Source of the DNA: Rhodococcus sp. H36-A4
GTDB lineage: Bacteria > Actinomycetota > Actinomycetes > Mycobacteriales > Mycobacteriaceae
Assembly (NCBI RefSeq): GCF_027158005.1
Contig: NZ_JAPVLQ010000002.1
Location: 248,001-312,000 of the forward strand
Direction of reading: 5' to 3'
Length of the DNA stretch: 64,000 nt
This document shows, in pieces, positions 28,889 through 37,980 of the stretch (its first letter is position 1; every line of letters begins with the position of its first letter). A program made the translations under genes and the position numbers. The notes under the pieces were generated by a model. It had not been told where the DNA came from. It did no database searches and was given only the letters and a program-made list of their open reading frames with translations.

Positions 28889-29919
28889 CGCAGACCCTGA
28901 CGTCGGAAACAGCACCTGTTCGAAAGCCGGCACTGCTGAAGTCGACCGGACTTATCGTGCTCACCGCAGTGCTCTTGGCGTTGGATTTCGCCTCGATCAC
29001 GATCGGTTCACGTGAGGTCGGGTTCGACGACATCATCGCGGCCCTGGGTGGATCCAAGGAAGGGTTCGACCAGGCCGCGGTCGCCACGAGACTTCCGCGC
29101 ACGGTGCTGGCCCTCCTGGCCGGTGCAGCGTTGGGTGTCTCCGGTGCCGTCATGCAGGGAGTGACGCGTAATCCATTGGCGGACCCCGGAATTCTCGGTG
29201 TGAACATGGGCGCTTCACTTGCGGTTGTCAGTGGCATCACGTTCTTCGGTCTTGCTGCGGCAACGAGTTTCGTCTGGGTGGCCATCCTCGGAGCAGCCGT
29301 CACCGCGGTGTTCGTCTACGCCATCGGGTCCCTCGGGCGCGGCGGTGCGACGCCGTTGAAGTTGGCGTTGGCCGGTGCCGTCACCTCGGCTGCGCTCATC
29401 TCCTTCGTCAGTGCAATTGCATTGCCGCGCAGCGACTTGGCGGGCGGCATCCGGTCGTGGCAGATCGGTGGAGTCGGCGGTGCGGTCTTCGACAGAATCT
29501 GGATGATCCTGCCGTTCCTACTCGTCGGGTTCGCGATCTCCCTCGCTTCGGCTCGTGGACTCAACTCGCTGGCACTGGGCGACGAGCTCGCAGCCGGTCT
29601 CGGTGAACGCGTCGCACTCACCCGTGGGGCCGCGGCAGCAGGCGCGGTCATTCTGTGCGGGGCAGTCACCGCTGTCACGGGCCCGATCGGCTTTGTCGGC
29701 CTGGTGGTTCCGCACGTATGCCGTCTGATCGTCGGCGTCGACCATCGGTGGTTGTTGCCGTATTCGGCTCTCGGTGGGGCGGTGCTTCTGACCGCTGGGG
29801 ACATCGTCGGACGCATCGTCGCCCGGCCGGCCGAGATCGACGTCGGCATCATCACCGCGCTCGTCGGAGCTCCGTTTTTCATCTATATCGTTCGACGCCA
29901 GAAGGTATCCGCATTGTGA
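28885..29919 (+). CDS. Iron-siderophore ABC transporter permease (FecCD)
   Basis: 344-aa FecCD-family permease with about nine to ten membrane helices; motifs RLPRTVLALLAGAALGVSGAVMQGVTRNPLADPGILGVNMGA (RLPR...NPLA split region) and TGPIGFVGLVVPHVCRLIVG are typical. It forms the translocation channel with the partner permease. GTG start overlaps the binding-protein stop and its own stop overlaps the next gene (GTGA), so the four genes are coupled. Confidence 0.95.
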   Translation: MTQTLTSETAPVRKPALLKSTGLIVLTAVLLALDFASITIGSREVGFDDIIAALGGSKEGFDQAAVATRLPRTVLALLAGAALGVSGAVMQGVTRNPLADPGILGVNMGASLAVVSGITFFGLAAATSFVWVAILGAAVTAVFVYAIGSLGRGGATPLKLALAGAVTSAALISFVSAIALPRSDLAGGIRSWQIGGVGGAVFDRIWMILPFLLVGFAISLASARGLNSLALGDELAAGLGERVALTRGAAAAGAVILCGAVTAVTGPIGFVGLVVPHVCRLIVGVDHRWLLPYSALGGAVLLTAGDIVGRIVARPAEIDVGIITALVGAPFFIYIVRRQKVSAL

Positions 29920-30959
29920 CGCTCGTAGATCGGCCCACCGTCGAGATGGTGGCCCGCGGCCGCAGCAGCCGCTCGAAACGTCGAAGAACGACGATGGCAG
30001 TGTTGGCACTGCTCATCGTTCTCGGTTTCGCGGTCACCCTGATGGTGGGTCGGACCTTCTACCCACCGGCCGAGGTAGTCCGCGTTCTTCTCGGTCAGGA
30101 CGTGGCCGGCGCAAGTTATACCGTCGGCCGCCTTCGTCTTCCCCGCGCGGTCCTCGCGATCACCGCCGGGTTCTGCTTCGGCATCGCGGGCGTGACGTTC
30201 CAGACGATGCTGCGCAATCCACTCGCCAGTCCCGACATCATCGGAATCAGCGCCGGATCCAGTGCCGCAGCCGCATTCGCGATCGTCACTCTCGGACTCG
30301 GTGCGACGCAGGTATCGATTTTCGCCATCGTCAGTGGGTTGGCGGTTGCGCTGATGGTCTACGTGCTCTCGTTCAAGGACGGGATCGTCGGCACCCGCTT
30401 GATTCTCATCGGCATCGGTATTGCCGCGATGCTCGACAGCGTCACCGCCTACATCCTCTCCCGCGCAGGTCAATGGGATCTGCAGGAGGCGACACGGTGG
30501 TTGACGGGCAGTCTCAACGGAACAACGTGGTCCTCCGTCGTACCCGTTCTCGTGGCCATGGCCGTCCTGACGCCAGTGCTGCTGATGCAGAGCCGGAACC
30601 TCGCCGTCACACAGCTCGGTGACGATATGGCTCCTGCGCTCGGCGTGCGGGTCAGTCGAACACGGTTGATCGTCATCGTGGCGGCCGTCGGGCTCATCGC
30701 TTTTGCGACGGCAGCGACGGGCCCGATTGCGTTCGTGGCCTTCCTGTCCGGTCCCATAGCCGCGCGGATCGTCGGAGCGGCCGGGTCTTTGCTGGTTCCC
30801 GCTGGGCTCGTCGGTGCGCTGCTTGTTCTCGTGGCCGATTTTGTCGGTCAGTACGGCCTGGGCACCCGCTATCCGGTGGGGATCGTCACCGGTGTCCTCG
30901 GTGCGCCGTACCTCATCTACCTCATCATCCGTAGCAACCGCGTCGGAGGCACACTGTGA
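29916..30959 (+). CDS. Iron-siderophore ABC transporter permease (FecCD), second subunit
   Basis: 347-aa FecCD permease, partner of the preceding one. It has an Arg/Lys-rich cytoplasmic start (RSSRSKRRR), about nine helices, and the family motifs RLPRAVLAITAGFCFGIAG, NPLASPDIIGISAGSS and TGPIAFVAFLSGPIAARIVG. The GTG at 29916 overlaps the previous stop; longer frames upstream run through the preceding gene. Coupled to the ATPase gene by a GTGA overlap. Confidence 0.95.
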   Translation: MTLVDRPTVEMVARGRSSRSKRRRTTMAVLALLIVLGFAVTLMVGRTFYPPAEVVRVLLGQDVAGASYTVGRLRLPRAVLAITAGFCFGIAGVTFQTMLRNPLASPDIIGISAGSSAAAAFAIVTLGLGATQVSIFAIVSGLAVALMVYVLSFKDGIVGTRLILIGIGIAAMLDSVTAYILSRAGQWDLQEATRWLTGSLNGTTWSSVVPVLVAMAVLTPVLLMQSRNLAVTQLGDDMAPALGVRVSRTRLIVIVAAVGLIAFATAATGPIAFVAFLSGPIAARIVGAAGSLLVPAGLVGALLVLVADFVGQYGLGTRYPVGIVTGVLGAPYLIYLIIRSNRVGGTL

Positions 30960-31780
30960 CCACCACCCATTCACTCGAGATCGAGCATCTGACCCTCGGC
31001 TACGGGGACCGAACCGTGATCGGCGACCTCGATCTGTCGGTGTCTCCGGGGAAGATCACCTCGATCGTCGGCGCGAACGCCTGCGGCAAATCGACTCTGC
31101 TGCGGTCGATGTCGCGGCTGCTGAAACCGCAGCACGGGCATGTTCTGCTCGACGGCCGCGACGTGCATCGACTGCCGGCGAAGGCATTGGCCCGCGTCCT
31201 CGGTCTGCTCCCACAGTCACCGATCGCCCCCGAGGGCATCACCGTCAGCGATCTCGTCGGCCGTGGACGCCATCCACATCAGGGAATGTTCGCGCGGTGG
31301 TCCCACGACGACGACGTCGCAGTCGCCGACGCGCTCGATCTCACCCAGACCGCAGCGTTGGCCGACCGCGCCGTCGACGAGCTGTCCGGTGGTCAGCGCC
31401 AACGAGTGTGGATCGCGATGGCCCTCGCGCAACACACGGATCTACTGCTGCTCGACGAGCCGACGACGTTCCTCGACGTCAGCCACCAGGTGGAAGTGCT
31501 CGATCTGCTCACCGATCTCAATCGCAGACGCGGCACGACGATCGTGATGGTGCTGCACGATCTGAATCTCGCTGCCCGCTACTCGGACCATCTGATTGCA
31601 TTGGCGGACGGACACATTCATGCCTCGGGTAGTCCGGGTGAAGTGTTGACGGAGGACTGCGTACGCACTGTCTTCGGGTTGGACAATCGCATCATCGTCG
31701 ACCCGACCTCCGGAAAGCCGCTCATGCTTCCCCTGGGTCGGCATCATGTGAAGGCGGCTGTCCAGTCCGTCGGGAGTTAG
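30956..31780 (+). CDS. Iron-siderophore ABC transporter ATPase
   Basis: 274-aa FecE/FepC-type ATPase that energises the importer. Walker A GANACGKST, Q-loop LLPQSP, signature LSGGQRQRVWIAMAL, Walker B LLLLDEP and switch VLHDLN are all present. The C-terminal tail (DPTSGKPLMLPLGRH) is typical of siderophore ATPases. Last gene of the four-gene operon; the following gap has no clear hairpin. Confidence 0.96.
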   Translation: MTTTHSLEIEHLTLGYGDRTVIGDLDLSVSPGKITSIVGANACGKSTLLRSMSRLLKPQHGHVLLDGRDVHRLPAKALARVLGLLPQSPIAPEGITVSDLVGRGRHPHQGMFARWSHDDDVAVADALDLTQTAALADRAVDELSGGQRQRVWIAMALAQHTDLLLLDEPTTFLDVSHQVEVLDLLTDLNRRRGTTIVMVLHDLNLAARYSDHLIALADGHIHASGSPGEVLTEDCVRTVFGLDNRIIVDPTSGKPLMLPLGRHHVKAAVQSVGS

Positions 31781-31801
31781 AGCAATCGTCCGCCGCACAG
31801 C

Positions 31802-31833
31802 GCTTCGAGAAGAACCGGCTTCGAGAAGAACCG
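31802..31833. repeat. Two tandem 16-bp units in the gap before fadD
   Basis: GCTTCGAGAAGAACCG occurs twice in direct succession, and a third partial copy (GCTTCGG) follows. The 279-nt gap 31781-32059 around it holds no gene that could be supported. Confidence 0.85.
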
Positions 31834-32059
31834 GCTTCGGCTACCGATCGTTTCGATCGCCGGCCGGATCTCCTCGCCTACCCGCAGGCCACCACGTCAG
31901 CAGGAAGAAGGATCGCGGATAGCTCGACCCGAGCCTCGAACCAGGTGTGACTTCGCTTACCCTCTAAGGCGTCACCGAACCGTGGGCACCTGCCCGTCTC
32001 ACAGTTCCGGTTGCGGTATCCGTTTCGGAACCGGGCAGGCCGAGCAGAAGGAAGACCAG

Positions 32060-33634
32060 ATGCCAGACGAGTTTGCTGACCTCCACCGGCCGATTTACGC
32101 TCCGGACCTGCTCATCACCGCCCTCGAACGGAACCACGACAAGCCGGCGCTGTACATCGGCGACGTTGTTCTCACCGGCGGACAGATGCGCGATCAGATC
32201 AGCTGCTTCGCCCAAGCACTCGCGTCGCTCGGCATCACCCAGGGCACCAGCACGGTGATGCTGTCCAAGAATCGTCCCGAAGTGCTCGTCAGCATGGGCG
32301 CAACCATGATCACCGGTTGTCGCGCCAGCGCCCTCAATCCGATGGGTTCACTCGACGACCACAAGTACATCCTCGACGACGCCGAGATCGAGACCCTCAT
32401 CTTCGATCCCTACGCTTTCGAGGACCGCGCCGCAGAGTTGAAAGCGTCGTCGCCGTCGTTGACCACGATCCTGTCGATGGGGCCCTCCGCGGTGGGCATC
32501 GACATTCTGGCTCTCGCGGCCACATTCGAGCCTGCAGCTCTCACAGCCGCGCACGTCGACGCCGAGGACGCCAGCAGCATGGTGTACACCGGCGGCACCA
32601 CAGGAAAGCCCAAAGGCGTTGTCGGATCCTTCCGTTCGGGCGCCGCGCTCAATCAAATCCAGATGTCGGAATGGCAATGGCCCGAGGAGAACCGTTTCCT
32701 CATCTGCACGCCGCTATCGCATGCCGGTGCCGCGTTCTTCACTCCGACGCTGCTGCGCGGAGGCGCGCTGATCGTCCTTCCTGCCTTCGAACCTGGAGCG
32801 GTTCTCGAGGCGATCGAAAAGCACAAGATCACCGCAACCATGTTGGTGCCCACCATGATCTACATGCTCATGGACCATCCGGACCTCGAGAAGCGGGACG
32901 TCTCCAGTCTGCAGACGCTTTTCTACGGGGCATCCGCGATGTCGCCGGCACGTTTGCAGGAAGGCATCGAGAAGTTCGGTCAGATCTTCTTCCAGTTCTA
33001 CGGTCAGACCGAGTGCGGCATGACCATCTCGGTGCTTCGTAAGGAAGAGCACCTCGCCGACGACCCCGCCCGACTTGCCACGTGTGGCCGTCCGGTGCCG
33101 TGGCTCGACGTCCGACTGCTCGACGACGACCTGAACGAAGTGCCGCAGGGCGAACTGGGCGAGATCTGCGTCCGAGGCCCCTTGGTGATGAAAGGGTATT
33201 GGAAGAAACCTGCCGAGACCGCAGAAGCCTTCCGCGGCGGCTGGCTGCACACCGGCGACATCGCACGCAAGGACGTCGACGGCTTTCTGTCCATCGTCGA
33301 TCGCAAGAAGGACATGATCGTGACCGGCGGCTTCAATGTGTTCCCGCGTGAGATCGAGGACGTGATCTCCGCGCACCCGTCCGTGGCCTCCGTGGCGGTT
33401 GTGGGTGTACCGGACGACAAGTGGGGTGAAGCCGTCAAGGCGTGCGTGGTTCTGCGCGGCGGGCTGACTGTCGCGACGGAAGAGCTGGTCGAGCGGGTGA
33501 AAGCAGCCAAGGGGTCGGTGCACGCACCCAAGAGCATTGATTTCGTGGACAGCCTGCCGCTGACACCGCTCGGTAAACTCGACAAGAAGGCGCTACGCGC
33601 GCGGTATTGGGAGGCCAGCGACCGCGCTGTGTAG
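32060..33634 (+). CDS. Fatty-acyl-CoA synthetase/AMP-dependent ligase
   Basis: 524-aa ANL-superfamily enzyme. AMP-binding motif YTGGTTGKPKGV, adenylate-binding YGQTECG, the GDI motif WLHTGDIARKD and the hinge DRKKDMIVTGGFNVFPREIE are intact, and the C-terminal catalytic lysine is in PLTPLGKLDKKALR. It activates a carboxylic acid as acyl-AMP and then as CoA thioester; the chain is probably a fatty or aromatic acid (FadD8-like), which cannot be fixed from sequence. The ATG at 32060 has GAAGGAAG upstream. It is monocistronic and faces the patatin gene. Confidence 0.93.
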   Translation: MPDEFADLHRPIYAPDLLITALERNHDKPALYIGDVVLTGGQMRDQISCFAQALASLGITQGTSTVMLSKNRPEVLVSMGATMITGCRASALNPMGSLDDHKYILDDAEIETLIFDPYAFEDRAAELKASSPSLTTILSMGPSAVGIDILALAATFEPAALTAAHVDAEDASSMVYTGGTTGKPKGVVGSFRSGAALNQIQMSEWQWPEENRFLICTPLSHAGAAFFTPTLLRGGALIVLPAFEPGAVLEAIEKHKITATMLVPTMIYMLMDHPDLEKRDVSSLQTLFYGASAMSPARLQEGIEKFGQIFFQFYGQTECGMTISVLRKEEHLADDPARLATCGRPVPWLDVRLLDDDLNEVPQGELGEICVRGPLVMKGYWKKPAETAEAFRGGWLHTGDIARKDVDGFLSIVDRKKDMIVTGGFNVFPREIEDVISAHPSVASVAVVGVPDDKWGEAVKACVVLRGGLTVATEELVERVKAAKGSVHAPKSIDFVDSLPLTPLGKLDKKALRARYWEASDRAV

Positions 33635-33666
33635 GAGTGGATTTTCCCATCATGCAGTCCCGGATT

Positions 33667-34635
33667 TCAGACCGGAGGTGTGCGGCAGGCGGTGAGGTAG
33701 TCGGCGAAGTCCCAGGTGCTCAGAAACTGTTGCGCAGCACGGACACCGTTGTTGTAGAGGGTCTGTCTTTGCGCGTCGGTGATGTCGAAATCCACGGCGC
33801 TGATCGACTCGGTAGGGACGAACACCGTGCGCCGCACCGTGCAGGGTGAATCGACGTAGGCGGCGTCCTGGTTGGTGAACAAGGTGTCGATCGCGGCTAT
33901 ACCGAGGGCCAGGGGCCCGCGTACATGATGGGTAGCCGGGGGTGTGCCCGGTCGTGCGGTGAGCCGCACACCGAATGTCGGCCAGCGAGGCTCTACGGTG
34001 TCGGTCCGGTCGAACAATCCGACGGGGAAGTCGGAGAGCAGTCCGCCGTCGACCCAGGTTGCGCCCGAAACTTGAACGGGTCGGAAGAGGAACGGGATCG
34101 CCGCCGAGGCCCGCACCGCCTTTGCGACGGGGAAGGTATCGGGGTCGATGTCGTAGAGCGGTAGGTCCCACGGGATCCGGACAAGACGTTTCCGGGAGAG
34201 GTCGCTGGCGGTCACCACCAGCGAATATGCGTAGCTCAGCGGTTCCTCGCCGGTGCGTAGATCGCCGAAAGTGTGGACACCGAATTCGGCGAGAGTATCG
34301 GTGAGGAGGTCTTCGAGATAGGCCCCCTGATAGAGCCCGTCCGAGATGAGCAACGAAAGGACGCCGCCGATGAGAGGCACGCGCCCGAGCAGTGACGGGT
34401 CGGTCAGTTTGCGGTAGTCGACGCGCTGCGCAATTTCCGGCAATCGCGTCAAGGGCTCCTTGGCGTGCTGCAAAGCAGCCACCAAAGCCGCGACGACCGC
34501 ACCGGCGCTGGACCCGGCGACGCGCGGAAAGCCATAGCCCGACTCGGCGAGCGCATGAACAGCTCCGACGAGGCCGATGCCTTTGACCCCGCCGCCTTCA
34601 CAGACCAGATCTGCCTGACGGACCGCTGTCGTCAT
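33667..34635 (-). CDS. Patatin-like phospholipase
   Basis: 322-aa patatin-family lipid hydrolase with a Ser-Asp dyad. The oxyanion loop is CEGGGVKGIGLVGA, the nucleophile elbow GSSAG and the catalytic Asp in VDGGLLSDFPVGLFD. No signal peptide, so it is probably cytosolic or membrane associated. The ATG at 34635 is preferred; on the minus strand TATCGT ends 7 nt upstream, giving a leaderless start, with a GTG codon directly before it as alternative. Confidence 0.93.
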   Translation of the reverse strand: MTTAVRQADLVCEGGGVKGIGLVGAVHALAESGYGFPRVAGSSAGAVVAALVAALQHAKEPLTRLPEIAQRVDYRKLTDPSLLGRVPLIGGVLSLLISDGLYQGAYLEDLLTDTLAEFGVHTFGDLRTGEEPLSYAYSLVVTASDLSRKRLVRIPWDLPLYDIDPDTFPVAKAVRASAAIPFLFRPVQVSGATWVDGGLLSDFPVGLFDRTDTVEPRWPTFGVRLTARPGTPPATHHVRGPLALGIAAIDTLFTNQDAAYVDSPCTVRRTVFVPTESISAVDFDITDAQRQTLYNNGVRAAQQFLSTWDFADYLTACRTPPV

Positions 34636-34642
34636 CACACCA

Positions 34643-34648
34643 ACGATA
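34643..34648 (-). promoter_or_regulatory. -10 element for leaderless patatin gene
   Basis: On the minus strand TATCGT is followed after 7 nt by the ATG at 34635; no Shine-Dalgarno sequence intervenes. Confidence 0.4.
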
Positions 34649-34690
34649 CGCGCGAAGAACAGTGGTCAACGGTGGTTTTGTGCCAGCAGA

Positions 34691-35425
34691 TCAGGAACCG
34701 GCGCGGAACGTCCTGGAGACGAACTTGTTCACCAACGACCCGACGAGGCCGAAAGCGGCGGCGTCGGGCACCAGGTACTTGACGACCGTCCCACTGATGA
34801 AGGTGTGCCACGCCGGCCCGGCGTCGTATCCGTCCGAGGACACGACCATGGCGTCGCCGACGTAGACGCCAGGGAAGTGTCGGTTTGCCAAAGTCTCGTT
34901 GTGGGTGGCGACGGCGACGAGTTCCTCGGCGTGGCTTCGATCGATATCGTCACTCATGCCGGCCAACAGTTCATGCGCAAGCGCAGTGGGTGCGCCGACG
35001 GCGCGGGACTGCAGCGGGTCGCTACCGAGCAGAGTCAGGCTGTCCACTGAGACGCCGCGTCCCTGCATGTCGATGGCTACTGCGTGTGCGAGGAGGCCGC
35101 CGAAGGAGAGTCCGAGGAGGTTGATCGGTCCGACATTGTCGGCGGCGAGAATCTCGTCGGTGTAGTAGGCCGCGAGGGCGGTCAGGGACTTCGAATCCTC
35201 CCCGGGCGTGGGGGCCTGGACACCGTAGATGGGGCGCCCCTCGTCCACGTGCGCAGCCAATGAGGTGTAGCAGGAGGCGAGCCCGTCGATCGGATGGATG
35301 CAGTAGACGGGTGCTCGGGTGCCGGTGGCGCGGATCGGCAGAATCGTCGGCCTCGAGTATGCGGTGGGCGACCGGTCGACGATACCCGTGATGGAGGGGT
35401 GCGAGAGATCGTTGACGACGGTCAT
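34691..35425 (-). CDS. Thioesterase-domain alpha/beta hydrolase
   Basis: 244-aa protein resembling stand-alone thioesterase domains of nonribosomal peptide synthetases: APVYCIHPIDGLASCYTSLAAHV, nucleophile elbow GLSFGGLLAH and a late histidine in GPAWHTFISG. Such enzymes release or proofread acyl chains on carrier proteins. No synthetase gene is in the window, so its partner would be elsewhere. The ATG at 35425 follows GGAGG. The patatin gene is 55 nt downstream, possibly cotranscribed though it has its own -10 element. Confidence 0.88.
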   Translation of the reverse strand: MTVVNDLSHPSITGIVDRSPTAYSRPTILPIRATGTRAPVYCIHPIDGLASCYTSLAAHVDEGRPIYGVQAPTPGEDSKSLTALAAYYTDEILAADNVGPINLLGLSFGGLLAHAVAIDMQGRGVSVDSLTLLGSDPLQSRAVGAPTALAHELLAGMSDDIDRSHAEELVAVATHNETLANRHFPGVYVGDAMVVSSDGYDAGPAWHTFISGTVVKYLVPDAAAFGLVGSLVNKFVSRTFRAGS

Positions 35426-35648
35426 GCTGAGCCTCCGGGATCAAAAGTCTTCGGTCATTCGGCCGCGTGTGCGAACAACCTGTGAAGTTCGTATGCGCCG
35501 ATCGACGAGTATGTCGCCAGAGGAGGCGCAGGTGTTACCTGCATCTCATCGATTATTCCATGATCGCGGTGCATAAAAGCCGGATCCGAAGATCCTATCG
35601 GGTGAAATACCTGCTCAGGCCGCGTGGGCTCGCCGACGTTGCTTCAAC

Positions 35649-35668
35649 GAATTACATAGTGGTAATTC
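35649..35668. promoter_or_regulatory. Inverted repeat GAATTAC-N6-GTAATTC in a 372-nt gap
   Basis: Perfect 7-bp arms separated by ATAGTG. The gap 35426-35797 is AT-richer than its neighbours, holds no supported gene, and carries a 12-bp direct repeat TGCATCTCATCG at 35540 and 35723. The dyad could be an operator for the thioesterase gene or a short terminator for the DUF202 pair. Confidence 0.4.
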
Positions 35669-35797
35669 AAGATTCGAGAGATAGGTCGACGTCTTGGACG
35701 CAGCGGATCACCGGAACCTACTTGCATCTCATCGGCAGGAAAGACCGAGGCTGGCACGCTCGTCGGATGGAATCACCGGACGGGATGAAGTGCCGGT

Positions 35798-36136
35798 TCA
35801 TTTGAGCAAAATCCACAACCCTGACGCGCTCAGTACGATCAGACTTATCGCCAGCACACCACCCATCGCCAACGCAGGTGTTGCCTTTTCGTTTGTGAAT
35901 TGCACCAAGCGTGCAGGTCTCGAACGGCGTTCGAAGATCGTCACTGCGATTATCAGCAAAGCGGCGATCAATGGCCCGATCAATGATGCTGCTCCGAATG
36001 GTGGCAGCCATCGCAAACATGCTGCGGACAAACCTAGGATCGACAAACTTGTACGCACAAATGAAAGCGAAGTGCGTTCGGACTGCAGACCCCCGTCCGG
36101 AGACCTCGGCACGCTTTCGGAACGAAGCGAGGTCAT
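35798..36136 (-). CDS. DUF202 family membrane protein (second of pair)
   Basis: 112-aa protein with three membrane helices and the DUF202 signature SERTSLSFVRTSLSILGL. Function unknown. Its ATG lies one nucleotide after the stop of the upstream DUF202 gene (TGA-A-ATG), so translation is coupled. Such small DUF202 proteins commonly occur as adjacent pairs in actinobacteria. Confidence 0.9.
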   Translation of the reverse strand: MTSLRSESVPRSPDGGLQSERTSLSFVRTSLSILGLSAACLRWLPPFGAASLIGPLIAALLIIAVTIFERRSRPARLVQFTNEKATPALAMGGVLAISLIVLSASGLWILLK

Positions 36137-36137
36137 T

Positions 36138-36488
36138 TCAGCTCACAACCCCAATCACCAGTACCGTTGCGCAGATCACCAGGATCACCCCCACCGCCGG
36201 CGCCATCAAGGGAATTGGAAGCGTGCGCTCCGCTCTCAACGCTCGTTCCGAACTGATCCAATGAAAGAACGAGGTGACAGTGATCAGGGCTCCACCGATC
36301 AGCAGTAAGGCAGCCAAAGCAGAACGCGTTGTCGACGGCAGGATGTCGGCGCCGAAAGCTTCGAGTCCGACACCCGATGCCACAAATGCCGTCGCGGTGC
36401 GAATCCAGGCCAGGTACGTTCGTTCGTTGGCGAGCGTGAATCGCGGATCTGGGTCTTTCCCCGAAACGAAAGGTTTCCAGCTACCCAT
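36138..36488 (-). CDS. DUF202/YidH-like membrane protein (first of pair)
   Basis: 116-aa protein; cytoplasmic N-terminus with DPRFTLANERTYLAWIRTATAF, the YidH/DUF202 hallmark, then three membrane helices. The ATG at 36488 (MGSWKPFVSGKDPD) has AGGAAT about 7 nt upstream and is preferred to a start 36 nt further out. First gene of the coupled pair; function unknown. Confidence 0.91.
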   Translation of the reverse strand: MGSWKPFVSGKDPDPRFTLANERTYLAWIRTATAFVASGVGLEAFGADILPSTTRSALAALLLIGGALITVTSFFHWISSERALRAERTLPIPLMAPAVGVILVICATVLVIGVVS

Positions 36489-36631
36489 ACTTTGTATTCC
36501 TATCTCGAGGAGACCCGTGCTCAATATTTTGTTGTACAGACTGCAGGCGGTCTCGTAATTCCCCAGGGGTAGCTGTCACCCATGTTCGGTGCTGCTGTGG
36601 TGAGGATATCGGTGACGGGCTCGGTTGTTGT

Positions 36632-37318
36632 CTATCGCGACCTGAGCACGATCTCGGTCGGATGGGTGTCGGCTGGGGTGTCGATAGCGCTCCGAACCGC
36701 CAGCGCAACGGATCCCGCCTGCAGAAACTTCGACCCGTCGTATTCCCCGCCCTCGTGCTCGACGATTGCGCGTTGCATATCGGTGTCGATCCTCCCGGGG
36801 TGCACCGACGTCACACGCAACGACGGCTCTTCCTGGCGCAGCGCATCGGCGAAGGCCCGCAACGCGAATTTCGACGCCGCATATCCGCCCCACCCCGGGT
36901 TGGCCCGGATGCCGGCACCCGAATTGATCAGGACCACATGTCCTCCAGCGCGCCGCAGTGCAGGCAGCAATAGCTGGGTCAGTGCAACCACCGACAGGAC
37001 ATTGCTCTCGTACTGGCGACGCCAATCCTCGACCGAAGACTCCTCGATCGTGCCGAGTGCCGCGATGCCGGCGTTGTGTACCAGAACATCGAGCGACTCA
37101 ATCGGCTGCACTGCGGCGGCGACGGCGTCGTGATCGGTGAGATCCACCGGCCAGGGCGTGCCGGTACCGAGTTCGCTGGCGATCGAAGCGAGTGATTCGG
37201 TAGACCGTCCGCCGAGGTACACGTGGTGATCGGATGCAAGTTGCCGCGCAATCGCCGCACCGAGGCCTCGGCTCGCACCCGTCACCAAAGCTGTTCGAGC
37301 CAATGCTGCTGCAGTCAT
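36632..37318 (-). CDS. Short-chain dehydrogenase/reductase
   Basis: 228-aa classical SDR: cofactor motif TGASRGLG, NAG motif VHNAGIA, catalytic Ser in INSGAG and YAASK. The Arg after the glycine motif region (GGRS) suggests NADP(H). Substrate unknown. On the minus strand TAGTTT ends 6 nt before the ATG at 37318, so this is likely a leaderless transcript. Confidence 0.94.
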   Translation of the reverse strand: MTAAALARTALVTGASRGLGAAIARQLASDHHVYLGGRSTESLASIASELGTGTPWPVDLTDHDAVAAAVQPIESLDVLVHNAGIAALGTIEESSVEDWRRQYESNVLSVVALTQLLLPALRRAGGHVVLINSGAGIRANPGWGGYAASKFALRAFADALRQEEPSLRVTSVHPGRIDTDMQRAIVEHEGGEYDGSKFLQAGSVALAVRSAIDTPADTHPTEIVLRSR

Positions 37319-37324
37319 GAGTCC

Positions 37325-37330
37325 AAACTA
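37325..37330 (-). promoter_or_regulatory. -10 element for leaderless SDR gene
   Basis: Minus-strand TAGTTT, 6 nt before the ATG at 37318, with no ribosome binding site between. Confidence 0.5.
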
Positions 37331-37344
37331 GTCAGTGCGCTTAC

Positions 37345-37869
37345 CTAGTCGAACGTCATGCCCGCTTCGGCCCCCATGGACATCGTCGTGTTGCTGCCGT
37401 CGAGGGATTCCCGGATGATGTCGGCGTGGCCGGCGTGCTGAGCGCACTCTCGCAAGATGTGGAGCAGGGTGTAGCGCACCGACTGCCACGAGCGTTCCGG
37501 AGCCCACGGCGCGGTCGGTAGCGGTACCTGGGCGTCGAGATCGAGATCGGTGATGGCAGCCTCGGTCGCGGCGGCGACGAGGGCGAACTCCTCGACGAGG
37601 CCGGCGACGCTCTGGCCCGGACTCATCAGGTATTCGGTCTCCATTCGGGACAAGTCGAACTCGGCGCATTCATCCATGGCAGCGATGATTCCCATCCAGG
37701 AACGCTCGTTGTTGACGACGTGGTTGAGCAGTCCGCCGAGGGTGAGGTCGCTGACGGTTGTTCGTTGCCTGGCCTGCTCATCGGTGATCCCCCGAACCGT
37801 GTACAGAAAGTTCTTGCGCTGGTCGGCGAGCATTCTTGCAATGTCGGCCTTCTCACCGGTGAGTGTCAT
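37345..37869 (-). CDS. DinB/DUF664 family protein
   Basis: 174-aa DinB-like four-helix protein. The metal-ligand histidines are visible in GGLLNHVVNNERSW and near LHILRECAQHAGHADIIRE. These proteins are often thiol transferases or damage-inducible proteins, but the role here is unknown. The ATG at 37869 follows GGGAA at 6-7 nt. It lies just upstream of the SDR gene on the same strand. Confidence 0.9.
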   Translation of the reverse strand: MTLTGEKADIARMLADQRKNFLYTVRGITDEQARQRTTVSDLTLGGLLNHVVNNERSWMGIIAAMDECAEFDLSRMETEYLMSPGQSVAGLVEEFALVAAATEAAITDLDLDAQVPLPTAPWAPERSWQSVRYTLLHILRECAQHAGHADIIRESLDGSNTTMSMGAEAGMTFD

Positions 37870-37980
37870 GAAAGTTCCCTTCGTTGCTGGTGAAGACAAA
37901 GGTACGAGCGATTGCGGACAAGTTCAGTCCTCGATCGAGTCCGATGCGCGAGAAACCCAAAACAGACGCAAACTAGAACC

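Noticed and set aside
35540-35734. 12-bp direct repeat TGCATCTCATCG at 35540 and 35723
   Set aside because: Only two copies 183 bp apart in non-coding DNA with different flanks; could easily be chance.
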